DNA of 5,957 nucleotides, taken from the NCBI GenBank assembly GCA_946482585.1, contig CAMLSI010000340.1, positions 1-5,957 of the forward strand. The letters are read 5' to 3'. Under the pieces are notes generated by a model that was given only the letters and a program-made list of their open reading frames with translations, was not told where the DNA came from and did no database searches. This DNA comes from an uncultured Lysobacteraceae bacterium (GTDB lineage: Bacteria > Pseudomonadota > Gammaproteobacteria > Xanthomonadales > Rhodanobacteraceae). Within the stretch, counting starts at the first letter, position 1, and each line of letters opens with the position of its first letter. Both the position numbers and the translations under genes were made by a program. Positions 1 to 5,883 of the stretch are shown here, piece after piece.

Positions 1-303
1 ATTCGCGACCGCCAGGCGCGCAAACGCGGCGGTCCCGCGGCGCAGCGCGTCGACGGCGACGTGCTGGAACGGCTGGTCGGCGACGACGAGCATCGCCTGC
101 TGGAGTGGCTCAGCCTCGACGATGCGCTGGATGCGCTGGACCGCGTCGATCCGCAGGCCGCGCGTACGGTGGAACTGCGCCATATCGCCGGCCTCGACGC
201 CGAGCAGTCGGCCGAGGCGCTGGGCGTGTCGCTCGCGACGGAAGGACGGCTCTGGCGCTTCGCGCGAACCTTCCTCGAAATGCGCCTGGGCGGTCCGGCA
301 TGA
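1..303 (+). CDS. ECF-type RNA polymerase sigma factor, C-terminal part (5' end outside window)
   Basis: The reading frame is open from the first base and ends in TGA, giving the last 100 residues of the protein. The early KRGG-type linker and the helical stretch DDALDALDRVDPQAARTVEL, followed by a helix-turn-helix (about residues 65-90 of the fragment, LDAEQSAEALGVS), fit sigma region 4 of the ECF sigma factors that sit beside Hanks-type kinases (PF07638-like, related to the ECF43 group). Such factors direct RNA polymerase to specific promoters. In the studied case (EcfP/PknT of Vibrio parahaemolyticus) a partner kinase activates the factor by phosphorylation, and I infer a similar arrangement here. 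The stop codon overlaps the kinase start (ATGA). The start of the recognition helix reads ATEGRLWRF, where relatives usually have something like ATVKRDWRF or ATVGRDWRF, so promoter contacts may differ. Region 2 is not in the window. Family assignment is firm; regulation is inferred. Confidence 0.85.
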   Translation: MRDRQARKRGGPAAQRVDGDVLERLVGDDEHRLLEWLSLDDALDALDRVDPQAARTVELRHIAGLDAEQSAEALGVSLATEGRLWRFARTFLEMRLGGPA

Positions 304-2900
304 GCGCCGCACCGGCGCAGGACAGTCTGTCCGATCTGTTCGATCAACTGCTGGATGCCGCACCGGCGCAGCGTGCGGAGCGGCTCGCGCTCTGCGATGC
401 GGAAACCGCCGCGCTGTTGCGGCAGATGCTTGCGGCGGCCGCGCGTGCGCCGCGCGATCTGCCGCCGCCGCCGGTGGAGGCGCTGCACGACGCCCTGCTG
501 CTGGAGGTCGGGCAGCGGCTCGGCAGTTTCGAGCTGCAGGGACTGATCGGTCGCGGCGGCATGGGGCAGGTCTATCGCGGCCTGCGGCTCGGCGATGTCG
601 CGCAGCAGGCGGCGATCAAGGTGCAGGATCCGCTGCGCGTCGATGCCGACATCGCGCGGCGCTTCCGCCTCGAACGGCAGGTGCTGGCGCAGCTCGAACA
701 CCCGGCCATCGCGCGCCTGATCGAAAGCGGCGACGACGCGCAGGGTCGGCCGTTCTATGCGATGGAATGGATCGACGGCGTCCCGATCGATCGCTGGTGC
801 GACGAACGGCACCTGGATCTGCGCGCGCGCGTCGCGTTGTTCCTGCGCCTGTGCGAAGGCGTCGACTACGCCCACCGCCACCTCGTCGTCCATCGCGACA
901 TCAAGGCCGGCAATGTGCTCGTCACGCGCGAGGGCCAGCCCAAGCTGCTCGATTTCGGCATCGCCAAGGCGCTGCCGGGCGGCGCCGCGGCCGATGCGAC
1001 GGCGACGCAGGCACGCTACTTCTCGCCGAGCCATGCCGCGCCGGAACAGGTGCGCGGCGAAGCGATCACCGTGGCCTGCGACGTGTACGCGCTCGGCGTG
1101 ATGCTCTATCAGCTGCTGTGCGGCCTGCGGCCCTACGAGCTCGACGGCCTCGGCGCGACCGAGGTCGAGCGCCGCATCTGCGAGCAGGTGCCGCCCGCGC
1201 CGAGTGAGCATTTTTCACAATGTCGGCACGCCGACGCGGCGACGGCCGGCGCCATCGCGCAGCGGCGCGCGACGCGCGCCGACGCACTGCGCCGCGCGCT
1301 GCGCGGCGACCTCGATCGGATCGTGCTGCATGCGCTGCGCAAGCGCCCCGGCGAACGTTATGCCGGCGTGGCGGCGCTGCAGGCCGACCTGCAGGCCTGG
1401 CTCGACGGTCGTCCCGTGCAGGCGCGCGGCATGGGGCGGCTCTATCGCGCTCGCCGCTTCGTCGGGCGGCACCGCCTGGCCGTTGCGTTCGCGACGCTGC
1501 TGCTGCTTGCCGTGACCGGCTTCGTCGCCGTGCTCTGGCGTCAGGCGGATGCGCTGAGGCTCGAACGCGATCGCGTCGCCGCGCAGTTGCTGCGCACGGA
1601 ACAGGAGAAGCGCAACGCCGAGCAGGTCACGCGATTTCTCGAACAGACTTTCGCGCAGGCCGATCCGACCTCGGCGCTGGGCCGCAAGCTCAGCGTCGAC
1701 GACCTGCTCGATACGGCCGCGCGTACCGTGGGCTATTCGGAAGTCGAGGCGCCGGAACTGCGTCAGCGCATGCAGCTCGTCCTGGTGCGCCTGATGCTGG
1801 GTCTGCAGCGTTACGACCAGGCGCGCCGGTTGCTCGCGCTGCCGGGAATGACGACCGATGCGGCGTCGGCGCAGGAGCGTCTGCGCCTGCGCGCCGAAGC
1901 CGAACTCGGTGCCGGCAACCCGAACGAGGCCATCGCGCTCAGCGAGCAGGCCGTGGCCGCGCTCGCGGCCGACGCCGATGCGCTCAGCCAGGCGCGCACC
2001 TGGCTGATGCGCGCGCGGACGCTGCGCGGAAGTCAGCCCGAACAGGCGCTCGCTGCGCTCGAACAGGCGGATGCGGCGTTGCGCCGCGGCGGCATCGCGG
2101 ACAACGAAATCGTCGCGCCGGCGCGCCGCCTGCGCGCGCGTCTGCTCGCCGCGCTCGGACGCGAAGCCGAAGGCGCGCAGGTGCTCGAAGCACTGCTGGC
2201 GGTCCAGCGCGAGCACCTGCCCGCGCATCATCCGAGCCTGCTGGAAACCCTGCGCCTGCTCGCCGTCGAAGCGAGTCGCATCGGTGACGCGCAGACCGCC
2301 GCGCGGTATGCAGAAGAACAGCTGCGCTCGGCCGAGCACGTATTCGGAGATGACAGCCTGCGCGTGGCGCATGCACTGAATCTGCGCGGCAATCTGCGTG
2401 CCGAGCAAGGCGATGCGGCCGGCGCGCTGGCCGACTACCGGCGCTGCATCGAGGTATTGCAGCAGCGCGTCGGCGACGTCCATCCGCATCTCGCGCAGAC
2501 CTGGTACAACCTCGGCGAGACGCAACGCCTGCTCGCCTCCGACGCCCCTGCCGCCGAGCAGAGCTATCGCCGTGCGCTGACGATTTCCGAGAAGCTGAAT
2601 CCCGGTCCGACCAAGGGCCAGGCCTTGTTTCGCGTCGGGCTCGGCGCCTCGCTCAGCGATCAGCGCCGCTGGGCCGAGGCCGAACGCGAATTCGAAGTGC
2701 CGCTGAAGCTCGATACGAAGCGCGGCATGCTCTATGCCCTGGCGCAAAGCGAACTCGCCATCGTCGATCGGCGTCGCGGCCGGTCGCAGGCATCGGCACA
2801 GCGCTGGGCCGAGGCCGCGCCGATCCTGAGCCGCGAAGTCCCCGCGCACGATCCGCAGCGGCGCCGCGTTGAGCGCATCCTGGGCCGACCCGGGAGTTGA
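300..2900 (+). CDS. Membrane-anchored Hanks-type Ser/Thr protein kinase with C-terminal TPR-like region
   Basis: This 866-residue protein has all the kinase landmarks: glycine loop GRGGMGQVY (84-92), AIK lysine K107, helix-C glutamate E125, catalytic HRDIKAGN (198-205), DFG (218-220), APEQ (247-250) and the DVYALG aspartate (D261). It should therefore be an active ATP-dependent Ser/Thr kinase. The family-typical motif RGDLDRIVLHALRKRPGERY (335-354) closes the kinase part. A basic stretch (380-392) and a single hydrophobic segment (about 393-412) follow, so the kinase is predicted to be cytoplasmic and the C-terminal half periplasmic. Residues about 480-840 are helical, alanine/leucine-rich and TPR-like, clearest at 645-765, and probably sense a ligand or partner. 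The open frame extends upstream to 105, but I chose the ATG at 300: it overlaps the sigma factor stop, which implies translational coupling, no clear Shine-Dalgarno is visible, and the upstream codons are a shadow of the sigma gene. The likely substrate is the co-encoded sigma factor (inference). Confidence 0.93.
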   Translation: MSAAPAQDSLSDLFDQLLDAAPAQRAERLALCDAETAALLRQMLAAAARAPRDLPPPPVEALHDALLLEVGQRLGSFELQGLIGRGGMGQVYRGLRLGDVAQQAAIKVQDPLRVDADIARRFRLERQVLAQLEHPAIARLIESGDDAQGRPFYAMEWIDGVPIDRWCDERHLDLRARVALFLRLCEGVDYAHRHLVVHRDIKAGNVLVTREGQPKLLDFGIAKALPGGAAADATATQARYFSPSHAAPEQVRGEAITVACDVYALGVMLYQLLCGLRPYELDGLGATEVERRICEQVPPAPSEHFSQCRHADAATAGAIAQRRATRADALRRALRGDLDRIVLHALRKRPGERYAGVAALQADLQAWLDGRPVQARGMGRLYRARRFVGRHRLAVAFATLLLLAVTGFVAVLWRQADALRLERDRVAAQLLRTEQEKRNAEQVTRFLEQTFAQADPTSALGRKLSVDDLLDTAARTVGYSEVEAPELRQRMQLVLVRLMLGLQRYDQARRLLALPGMTTDAASAQERLRLRAEAELGAGNPNEAIALSEQAVAALAADADALSQARTWLMRARTLRGSQPEQALAALEQADAALRRGGIADNEIVAPARRLRARLLAALGREAEGAQVLEALLAVQREHLPAHHPSLLETLRLLAVEASRIGDAQTAARYAEEQLRSAEHVFGDDSLRVAHALNLRGNLRAEQGDAAGALADYRRCIEVLQQRVGDVHPHLAQTWYNLGETQRLLASDAPAAEQSYRRALTISEKLNPGPTKGQALFRVGLGASLSDQRRWAEAEREFEVPLKLDTKRGMLYALAQSELAIVDRRRGRSQASAQRWAEAAPILSREVPAHDPQRRRVERILGRPGS

Positions 2901-2910
2901 TGTTCTGCGA

Positions 2911-2927
2911 CGGCCGTAGAGCGGCCG
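2911..2927 (+). repeat. Short hairpin between the kinase gene and the exported-protein gene
   Basis: Two copies of CGGCCG (2911-2916 and 2922-2927) flank the loop TAGAG and can form a six-pair stem in the 64-base gap after the kinase stop. There is no T run after it, so it is a weak terminator candidate at best. It could equally be a transcript-processing point between the kinase and the next gene. CGGCCG is self-complementary, so a chance pairing is possible in DNA this GC-rich. Confidence 0.3.
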
Positions 2928-2954
2928 CGCCTGTCCATTCACACATTCGTATCC

Positions 2955-2960
2955 AGGGGA
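2955..2960 (+). promoter_or_regulatory. Ribosome binding site of the 264-residue exported protein
   Basis: AGGGGA lies four bases before the ATG at 2965. It supports that start, which also places a proper signal peptide at the N terminus. Confidence 0.6.
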
Positions 2961-2964
2961 TTTC

Positions 2965-3759
2965 ATGAAGACCACGCTTTCCGGTTCTTTTCTCGCGCTC
3001 GCGCTGCTGCCCTCCGTCGCCAGCGCCGTGCCGTGTCAGTTCGGCTGCCGCTACGGCACTCGCGGCTGCGAGAGCGTCGCAGCGACGGCCGCGCTCCCGT
3101 TCACGCTCTACAACCTGCCCGCGGCGCCGCAGCAGCTCGGCATGCCGGCGCGCTCGCGCGCTTCGCTGCTCGCCGGGACGCAGAATCCGATCGAGGAGTA
3201 CGCCACCTGCGACGATCTCAACGTGGCCGTCGGGCCGGGCGGGAGCTACTGGGCTTACCTCGAGCGCGATACGGACGGCGTCGCCCTGTCCCGCCATCGT
3301 CTGGACATCGACGCGCGCGGCTACGCCGGCAATGCCGATCCGGTCTCGGGTGCGCGCAGCTGGTGGCCCGGCATCGTCACCTGGGTCATTCCGATGGCAT
3401 CGGGCCTCACGTCGGAACTTCGCATCGACTACAGCAGCTATCGCTCGGGCTACACCTGGCCGCATGTCGGCAATCAGGTCCGCATCGTCCTCGACGGCGT
3501 GCAGCAGGATTTCGTGCCGACGGCCTCCGATGAGTTCGCGGTCGAATTGAACTGGACGCCCGAAGGCGAGGTCGTCGTGCTCGTCGCCGATCTCGACGCG
3601 GCCGGCCGGCCGCTCGCATCCGTGGCCATTCCGATTGCGGGCGCGGCGACCGAGAACTTCCGGCCCTTGATGGCGACCGTGGGCCGCCGCGGCAGCTACG
3701 AGTTCCGCTGGTCGCACGGCGAACTGCGCATTTCGTCGGAACTGAGCTACGCCGACTGA
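2965..3759 (+). CDS. Exported protein of unknown function, four cysteines
   Basis: I do not recognise this 264-residue protein. It begins with a clear Sec signal peptide: basic start MKTT, hydrophobic core FLALALLP, and an Ala-x-Ala type site (ASA) with predicted cleavage after A21. The mature protein has four cysteines, three clustered just after cleavage (C24, C28, C35) and one at C82, which suggests disulfide bonds in the periplasm or outside the cell. The remainder is rich in alternating hydrophobic, aromatic and charged residues with Gly/Pro turns (for example WWPGIVTWVIPM and VRIVLDGVQQDFV), which suggests a mainly beta-sheet fold. There is no lipobox and no C-terminal aromatic beta-barrel signature. 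It follows the kinase gene on the same strand after 64 bases, so it may be co-transcribed with the sigma-kinase pair or have its own promoter; I could not find a convincing promoter in the gap. The gene ends just before a strong hairpin at a convergent boundary. Third-position GC bias and the ribosome binding site support a real gene. Confidence 0.85.
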   Translation: MKTTLSGSFLALALLPSVASAVPCQFGCRYGTRGCESVAATAALPFTLYNLPAAPQQLGMPARSRASLLAGTQNPIEEYATCDDLNVAVGPGGSYWAYLERDTDGVALSRHRLDIDARGYAGNADPVSGARSWWPGIVTWVIPMASGLTSELRIDYSSYRSGYTWPHVGNQVRIVLDGVQQDFVPTASDEFAVELNWTPEGEVVVLVADLDAAGRPLASVAIPIAGAATENFRPLMATVGRRGSYEFRWSHGELRISSELSYAD

Positions 3760-3786
3760 GCGGACATTGCCGTAGCCGGCGCGTGC

Positions 3787-3821
3787 TGCGGACGACAGGC
3801 CTTCATGACCTGTCGTCCGTA
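3787..3821. terminator. Hairpin between convergent genes, probable bidirectional terminator
   Basis: GGACGACAGG (3790-3799) and CCTGTCGTCC (3809-3818) are perfect complements around a nine-base loop. The stem extends outward with a C-G pair, a G-T wobble and a T-A pair to 3787/3821. It lies 27 bases after the stop of the plus-strand exported-protein gene and 6 bases beyond the stop of the minus-strand exported-protein gene, the expected place for a shared terminator. Neither side has a clear T run, so it departs from the textbook intrinsic form. Confidence 0.7.
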
Positions 3822-3827
3822 CAGCGG

Positions 3828-4610
3828 TCAGTAGTAGGCCGGACAACCCGGGCCGGGGTACTGCGCGACGACCGTGATCGGCGGACCGCAGTAGTTCGGG
3901 AACCAGATGTTGCCGCTGGGCGCGGTCACTTCCGCACTGCTCGTCGCGCGCAGGCAGGTGTACCAGGCCATGATTTCGGCCTGTGCCGGACGGGGCGGGC
4001 TCGTGTAGTTGTTGTAGGTCACATGGCCGACGTAGTCGGTGTTGCGAGCGGTCAGTCCGCCGCCGGGAGCGCTGAGATCGGCGGCGCCGGCCGTTGCATA
4101 CAACTCGATGGTGGCTTGCCAGCCGCCGGCCGGGACTGTGCCCGAGGGAGTCACGCTCGCGCTGGCCATCGCGAAGCCGCTGGCGATCTGCGGCACCGCA
4201 CTCGACTGCAACGAGACCTTGAAGCCGCACTGCTCGAGCGGGGCCTCATCGTAAGCCTTCGCACCGGTCGTGCTCAGGCGCTGCAGCAGCTCTTCGCGGC
4301 GGTGCTGCAGGTGCGCGCGATCGCCGGCCGCCTTGGCCGAACCGTCGCCGCGGTGCGACAGGTTTTCCAGCTGTGATTCCACTTCCGAGAGCGTCGCGCG
4401 CAGCGCCGCGGCGCCGAAGTTCACGGTGTAGTTCGTGCCGCCGCGCTGCAGGCTGTACTGGCCCTTGCCGGTCTTCTGCGCCTGCGCGCCGAACTTGGCG
4501 ACGAACTCGGCTTCGCTGCCGAACGACGCGGCGGCGGAATCGGCAGCCACGGTCGTGCTCATCCAACCCGCCGCGAGCGCCGCGCCGAGCAATGCAATAC
4601 GAATCGACAT
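3828..4610 (-). CDS. Exported protein of unknown function with predicted coiled-coil segment
   Basis: I do not recognise this 260-residue protein. The chosen ATG (4608-4610) has GGAGAG six bases upstream and gives a typical signal peptide (MSIRIALLGAALAAGW, then TTVAA, cleavage probably after A23). The frame stays open upstream to an ATG at 4727, but that start would bury the signal peptide and cross a hairpin, so I rejected it. Residues about 30-65 form a small conserved-looking section (SEAEFVAKFGAQAQKTGKG). Residues about 67-113 look helical with heptad-like spacing (LSEVESQLENL, then LQHRREELLQRL). The C-terminal half is beta-like, rich in Thr, Ser, Tyr and Pro, with four cysteines (C128, C219, C241, C256) and the tail PGPGCPAYY. 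It probably acts in the periplasm or outside the cell. It is convergent with the other exported protein and shares a terminator-like hairpin with it. Function unknown. Confidence 0.85.
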   Translation of the reverse strand: MSIRIALLGAALAAGWMSTTVAADSAAASFGSEAEFVAKFGAQAQKTGKGQYSLQRGGTNYTVNFGAAALRATLSEVESQLENLSHRGDGSAKAAGDRAHLQHRREELLQRLSTTGAKAYDEAPLEQCGFKVSLQSSAVPQIASGFAMASASVTPSGTVPAGGWQATIELYATAGAADLSAPGGGLTARNTDYVGHVTYNNYTSPPRPAQAEIMAWYTCLRATSSAEVTAPSGNIWFPNYCGPPITVVAQYPGPGCPAYY

Positions 4611-4616
4611 CTGTAT

Positions 4617-4622
4617 CTCTCC
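4617..4622 (-). promoter_or_regulatory. Ribosome binding site of the 260-residue exported protein
   Basis: On the minus strand GGAGAG lies six bases before the ATG at 4610. It decides this start over the upstream in-frame ATG at 4727. Confidence 0.7.
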
Positions 4623-4626
4623 AGGT

Positions 4627-4662
4627 AGTTGAGGTGCGGACCGATGCCCGCACTCCTCAACT
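4627..4662 (-). promoter_or_regulatory. 5' leader hairpin in front of the 260-residue exported-protein gene
   Basis: AGTTGAGG (4627-4634) plus TGCGG (4635-4639) pairs with CCGCA (4648-4652) and CCTCAACT (4655-4662). The stem has 13 pairs with a two-base bulge (CT, 4653-4654) and an eight-base loop. On the minus strand it ends four bases before the GGAGAG ribosome binding site. If transcription starts upstream of it, it forms a leader structure that could protect the messenger or tune translation. It could instead be an old terminator of the damaged methyltransferase gene, whose stop falls inside one arm; no T run follows. The structure is seen in the sequence; its role is inferred. Confidence 0.55.
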
Positions 4663-5154
4663 CCCGAATTGACTGCCGCAGCACTCAGCCGTATCGGGAG
4701 CCGGTGCGGCTCGAAGTGATCCGGCATCGTTCCAGACCAGGCCGAGGCGTCCGCCGGGTTTCGGCACGCGATGAATATCGGTCAGCGCCGCGCGCGTCGC
4801 GAACCAGTGGAACGCGGTCGCGCAGACGACCGCACCGGCCGAGGCATCCGCGAGCGGCATCGCGTCGGCCGTGCCGTCGAGTGCCGCGACCTGCGGATAC
4901 GCTGCCGCACGTCGCTCGCGCATCGCCGCGACCGGCTCGATCGCGATCACGCGCGCGCCGGTCGCGAGCAGATTCGGCAGGAATTTGCTGTCGCCGGCGC
5001 CAAAGGTCGACCGCCGCTGCCGTTTCATCGAGCGTGAGCGCATCGGGAGCCAGCCGACGGCGGCGGTCGGACAGTCGGGGCGGTTGCGCGCATCGCCGTC
5101 GGCACCCTGCGCAAAGCCGGCTGCGGCGGACCGATGCAACGATGTCGACGTCAT
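4657..5154 (-). pseudogene. Class I SAM-dependent methyltransferase, frameshifted and C-terminally truncated
   Basis: The original start survives: ATG at 5152-5154 with GGAG (5161-5164) six bases before it, giving MTSTSLHRSAAAGFAQGA as in small methyltransferases of this family. The uninterrupted frame encodes 165 residues, where relatives have about 250-270. Residues 37-51 (5046-5002) are out of register: the neighbouring frame at 5044-5003 reads DALTLDETAAAVDL, which joins onto GAGDSKF to give the expected motif I context (VDLGAG). One base appears lost near the C run at 5045-5047 and one gained in the T run at 5002-5004. Downstream the frame matches the family well: ARVIAIEPVAAMRER (67-81), DGTADAMPLADAS (93-105), the CATAFHWFA signature (111-119) and KPGGRLGLVWN (132-142). 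After VWN, at about 4728, the similarity stops and a short unrelated tail ends at 4657, so the C-terminal substrate part is missing. Motif I also reads GDSKF instead of the usual GTGKF. It is most likely a decaying gene, though sequencing errors could explain the two small indels. Confidence 0.75.
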
Positions 5155-5176
5155 GGCGCGCTCCGGCGGAAGCGGC

Positions 5177-5198
5177 ATGCAGCGTGTTGCGGCTGCAT
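5177..5198 (-). repeat. Small hairpin between the 177-residue protein gene and the methyltransferase remnant
   Basis: ATGCAGC (5177-5183) and GCTGCAT (5192-5198) form a seven-pair stem with an eight-base loop. It lies downstream of the 177-residue protein gene on the minus strand and just upstream of the methyltransferase ribosome binding site. No T run follows. It is a weak terminator or leader candidate. Confidence 0.3.
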
Positions 5199-5255
5199 TG
5201 CTAGTTCCAGTGCCGCCGATTTCCCGTGCCCACGGTGCGGCGAACCCGTCGCGCG

Positions 5256-5789
5256 TCAGCGCGTCTCGTCCAACCCCTTCGCGACAGCCTGCCGATAATC
5301 GAGATCGAAGTGCCGCCCGAGCGCATCGATGAGGCGCAGGTTCATCGCGTTGCCCTGGTGTGCGGTTGCGGCGGCGAGCACCGCCCTGTGCTGCTCGAAT
5401 GCGACGCGGTCGCGTTCGAGGAACGCGATCGTCGCGAGCACGTAGTCGTTCCACTTGAACGCGGCGTCCGCCGCCTCGTCCGGCTTCAACGAGCGCCGCG
5501 CCGCCGCGATCGCGGCGGCACGGTCGTCGTGCTCGGCACGCTGCTGCGCTAGATGCCAGTGCACGTGCGCCGGTGCCGGCGAGTGACGCGCGATCCAGGC
5601 TTCGATCAGGTCGCCGGCTTCTTTCGAGCAGCCCGCCGCAGCGAGCGCGCGAAAGCCCTGGCCTTCGGTCTGGTCGAAGGCGTCGACGGACAGTTCGAGA
5701 TCGCTGCGCAGATGCGCCGCGTACAGCGCGGCGCAGTCGTCGGCAGTGGTTGCCGTGAGTGCGAACAGCAGGGGAAGTGCGGCGAGCAT
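5256..5789 (-). CDS. Exported small helical protein, TPR-like, function unknown
   Basis: This 177-residue protein starts with a short hydrophobic signal-like segment (MLAALPLLFALTATTA) and continues DDCAALYAAHLRSDLEL. The region before the hydrophobic core has no basic residue, which is weak for a signal peptide, but I saw no better ATG, GTG or TTG start in the nearby upstream codons. The body is almost wholly helical, with paired-helix sections such as FRALAAAGCSKEAGDLIEAW, VHWHLAQQRAEHDDRAAAI and WNDYVLATIAFLERDRVAFE, resembling degenerate TPR repeats used for protein contacts. Two cysteines (C19, C54) could pair after export; there is no lipobox. From memory it resembles small hypothetical proteins of Xanthomonadales with the DQTEGQGFRALAAAGC-like section and the WNDYVLATIAFLERDR section, none with a known role. 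It is followed after about 100 bases by the methyltransferase remnant on the same strand. A weak GGA (5798-5800) eight bases upstream serves as ribosome binding site. Confidence 0.85.
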   Translation of the reverse strand: MLAALPLLFALTATTADDCAALYAAHLRSDLELSVDAFDQTEGQGFRALAAAGCSKEAGDLIEAWIARHSPAPAHVHWHLAQQRAEHDDRAAAIAAARRSLKPDEAADAAFKWNDYVLATIAFLERDRVAFEQHRAVLAAATAHQGNAMNLRLIDALGRHFDLDYRQAVAKGLDETR

Positions 5790-5851
5790 GCGGGAATTCC
5801 GGAGAGCGGTCGCCGCAATGTACGTGAACGCACGGCGTCGCGGATCGCGAT

Positions 5852-5877
5852 CGCGCGCGGCGGTCGTGCCGCGCGCG
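5852..5877 (-). terminator. GC-rich hairpin after the partial gene at the window end
   Basis: CGCGCGCGGC (5852-5861) and GCCGCGCGCG (5868-5877) are perfect ten-base complements around the loop GGTCGT. On the minus strand the stem begins six bases after the stop of the partial gene (5884), a normal terminator position. There is no T run. It also lies in the leader or promoter region of the 177-residue protein gene, so a role there is possible. Confidence 0.5.
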
Positions 5878-5883
5878 CGTCGT

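Noticed and set aside
105..299. Upstream extension of the kinase frame to 105
   Set aside because: These 65 codons overlap the sigma factor gene and translate to Arg/Gly/Ala-rich nonsense. The ATG at 300 gives the family-like N terminus and a coupled overlap.
2901..2964. Possible promoter for the 264-residue exported-protein gene
   Set aside because: TTGATG at 2897-2902 resembles a -35 element, but no acceptable -10 element lies at the right distance.
1215..2975. Long open frame of 586 codons on the minus strand opposite the kinase gene
   Set aside because: It mirrors the kinase coding strand. In GC-rich DNA the antisense frames stay open by composition, and the translation shows no domain, only Arg/Ala/Gln-rich sequence.
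2653..4230. Minus-strand open frame of 525 codons across the convergent region
   Set aside because: It runs antisense to the 264-residue exported-protein gene and the kinase end and overlaps the 260-residue gene in another frame. The translation is low-complexity Arg/Ala-rich with no recognisable motif.
3783..4376. Plus-strand open frame of 197 codons opposite the 260-residue exported protein
   Set aside because: It is a shadow. The minus strand has a ribosome binding site, a signal peptide and sensible composition; the plus frame has none of these.
4611..4727. Longer start at 4727 for the 260-residue exported protein
   Set aside because: It adds 39 residues without similarity, puts the signal peptide inside the protein and crosses a hairpin, while the inner ATG has a good ribosome binding site.
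5155..5454. Longer start at 5454 for the methyltransferase frame
   Set aside because: The extra 100 residues overlap the 177-residue protein gene and read as Arg-rich shadow. The ATG at 5154 has GGAG and the family N terminus.
4629..5552. Several plus-strand open frames opposite the methyltransferase remnant and the 177-residue gene
   Set aside because: They are Arg-rich shadow frames. The minus-strand frames carry recognisable methyltransferase motifs and a coherent helical protein.
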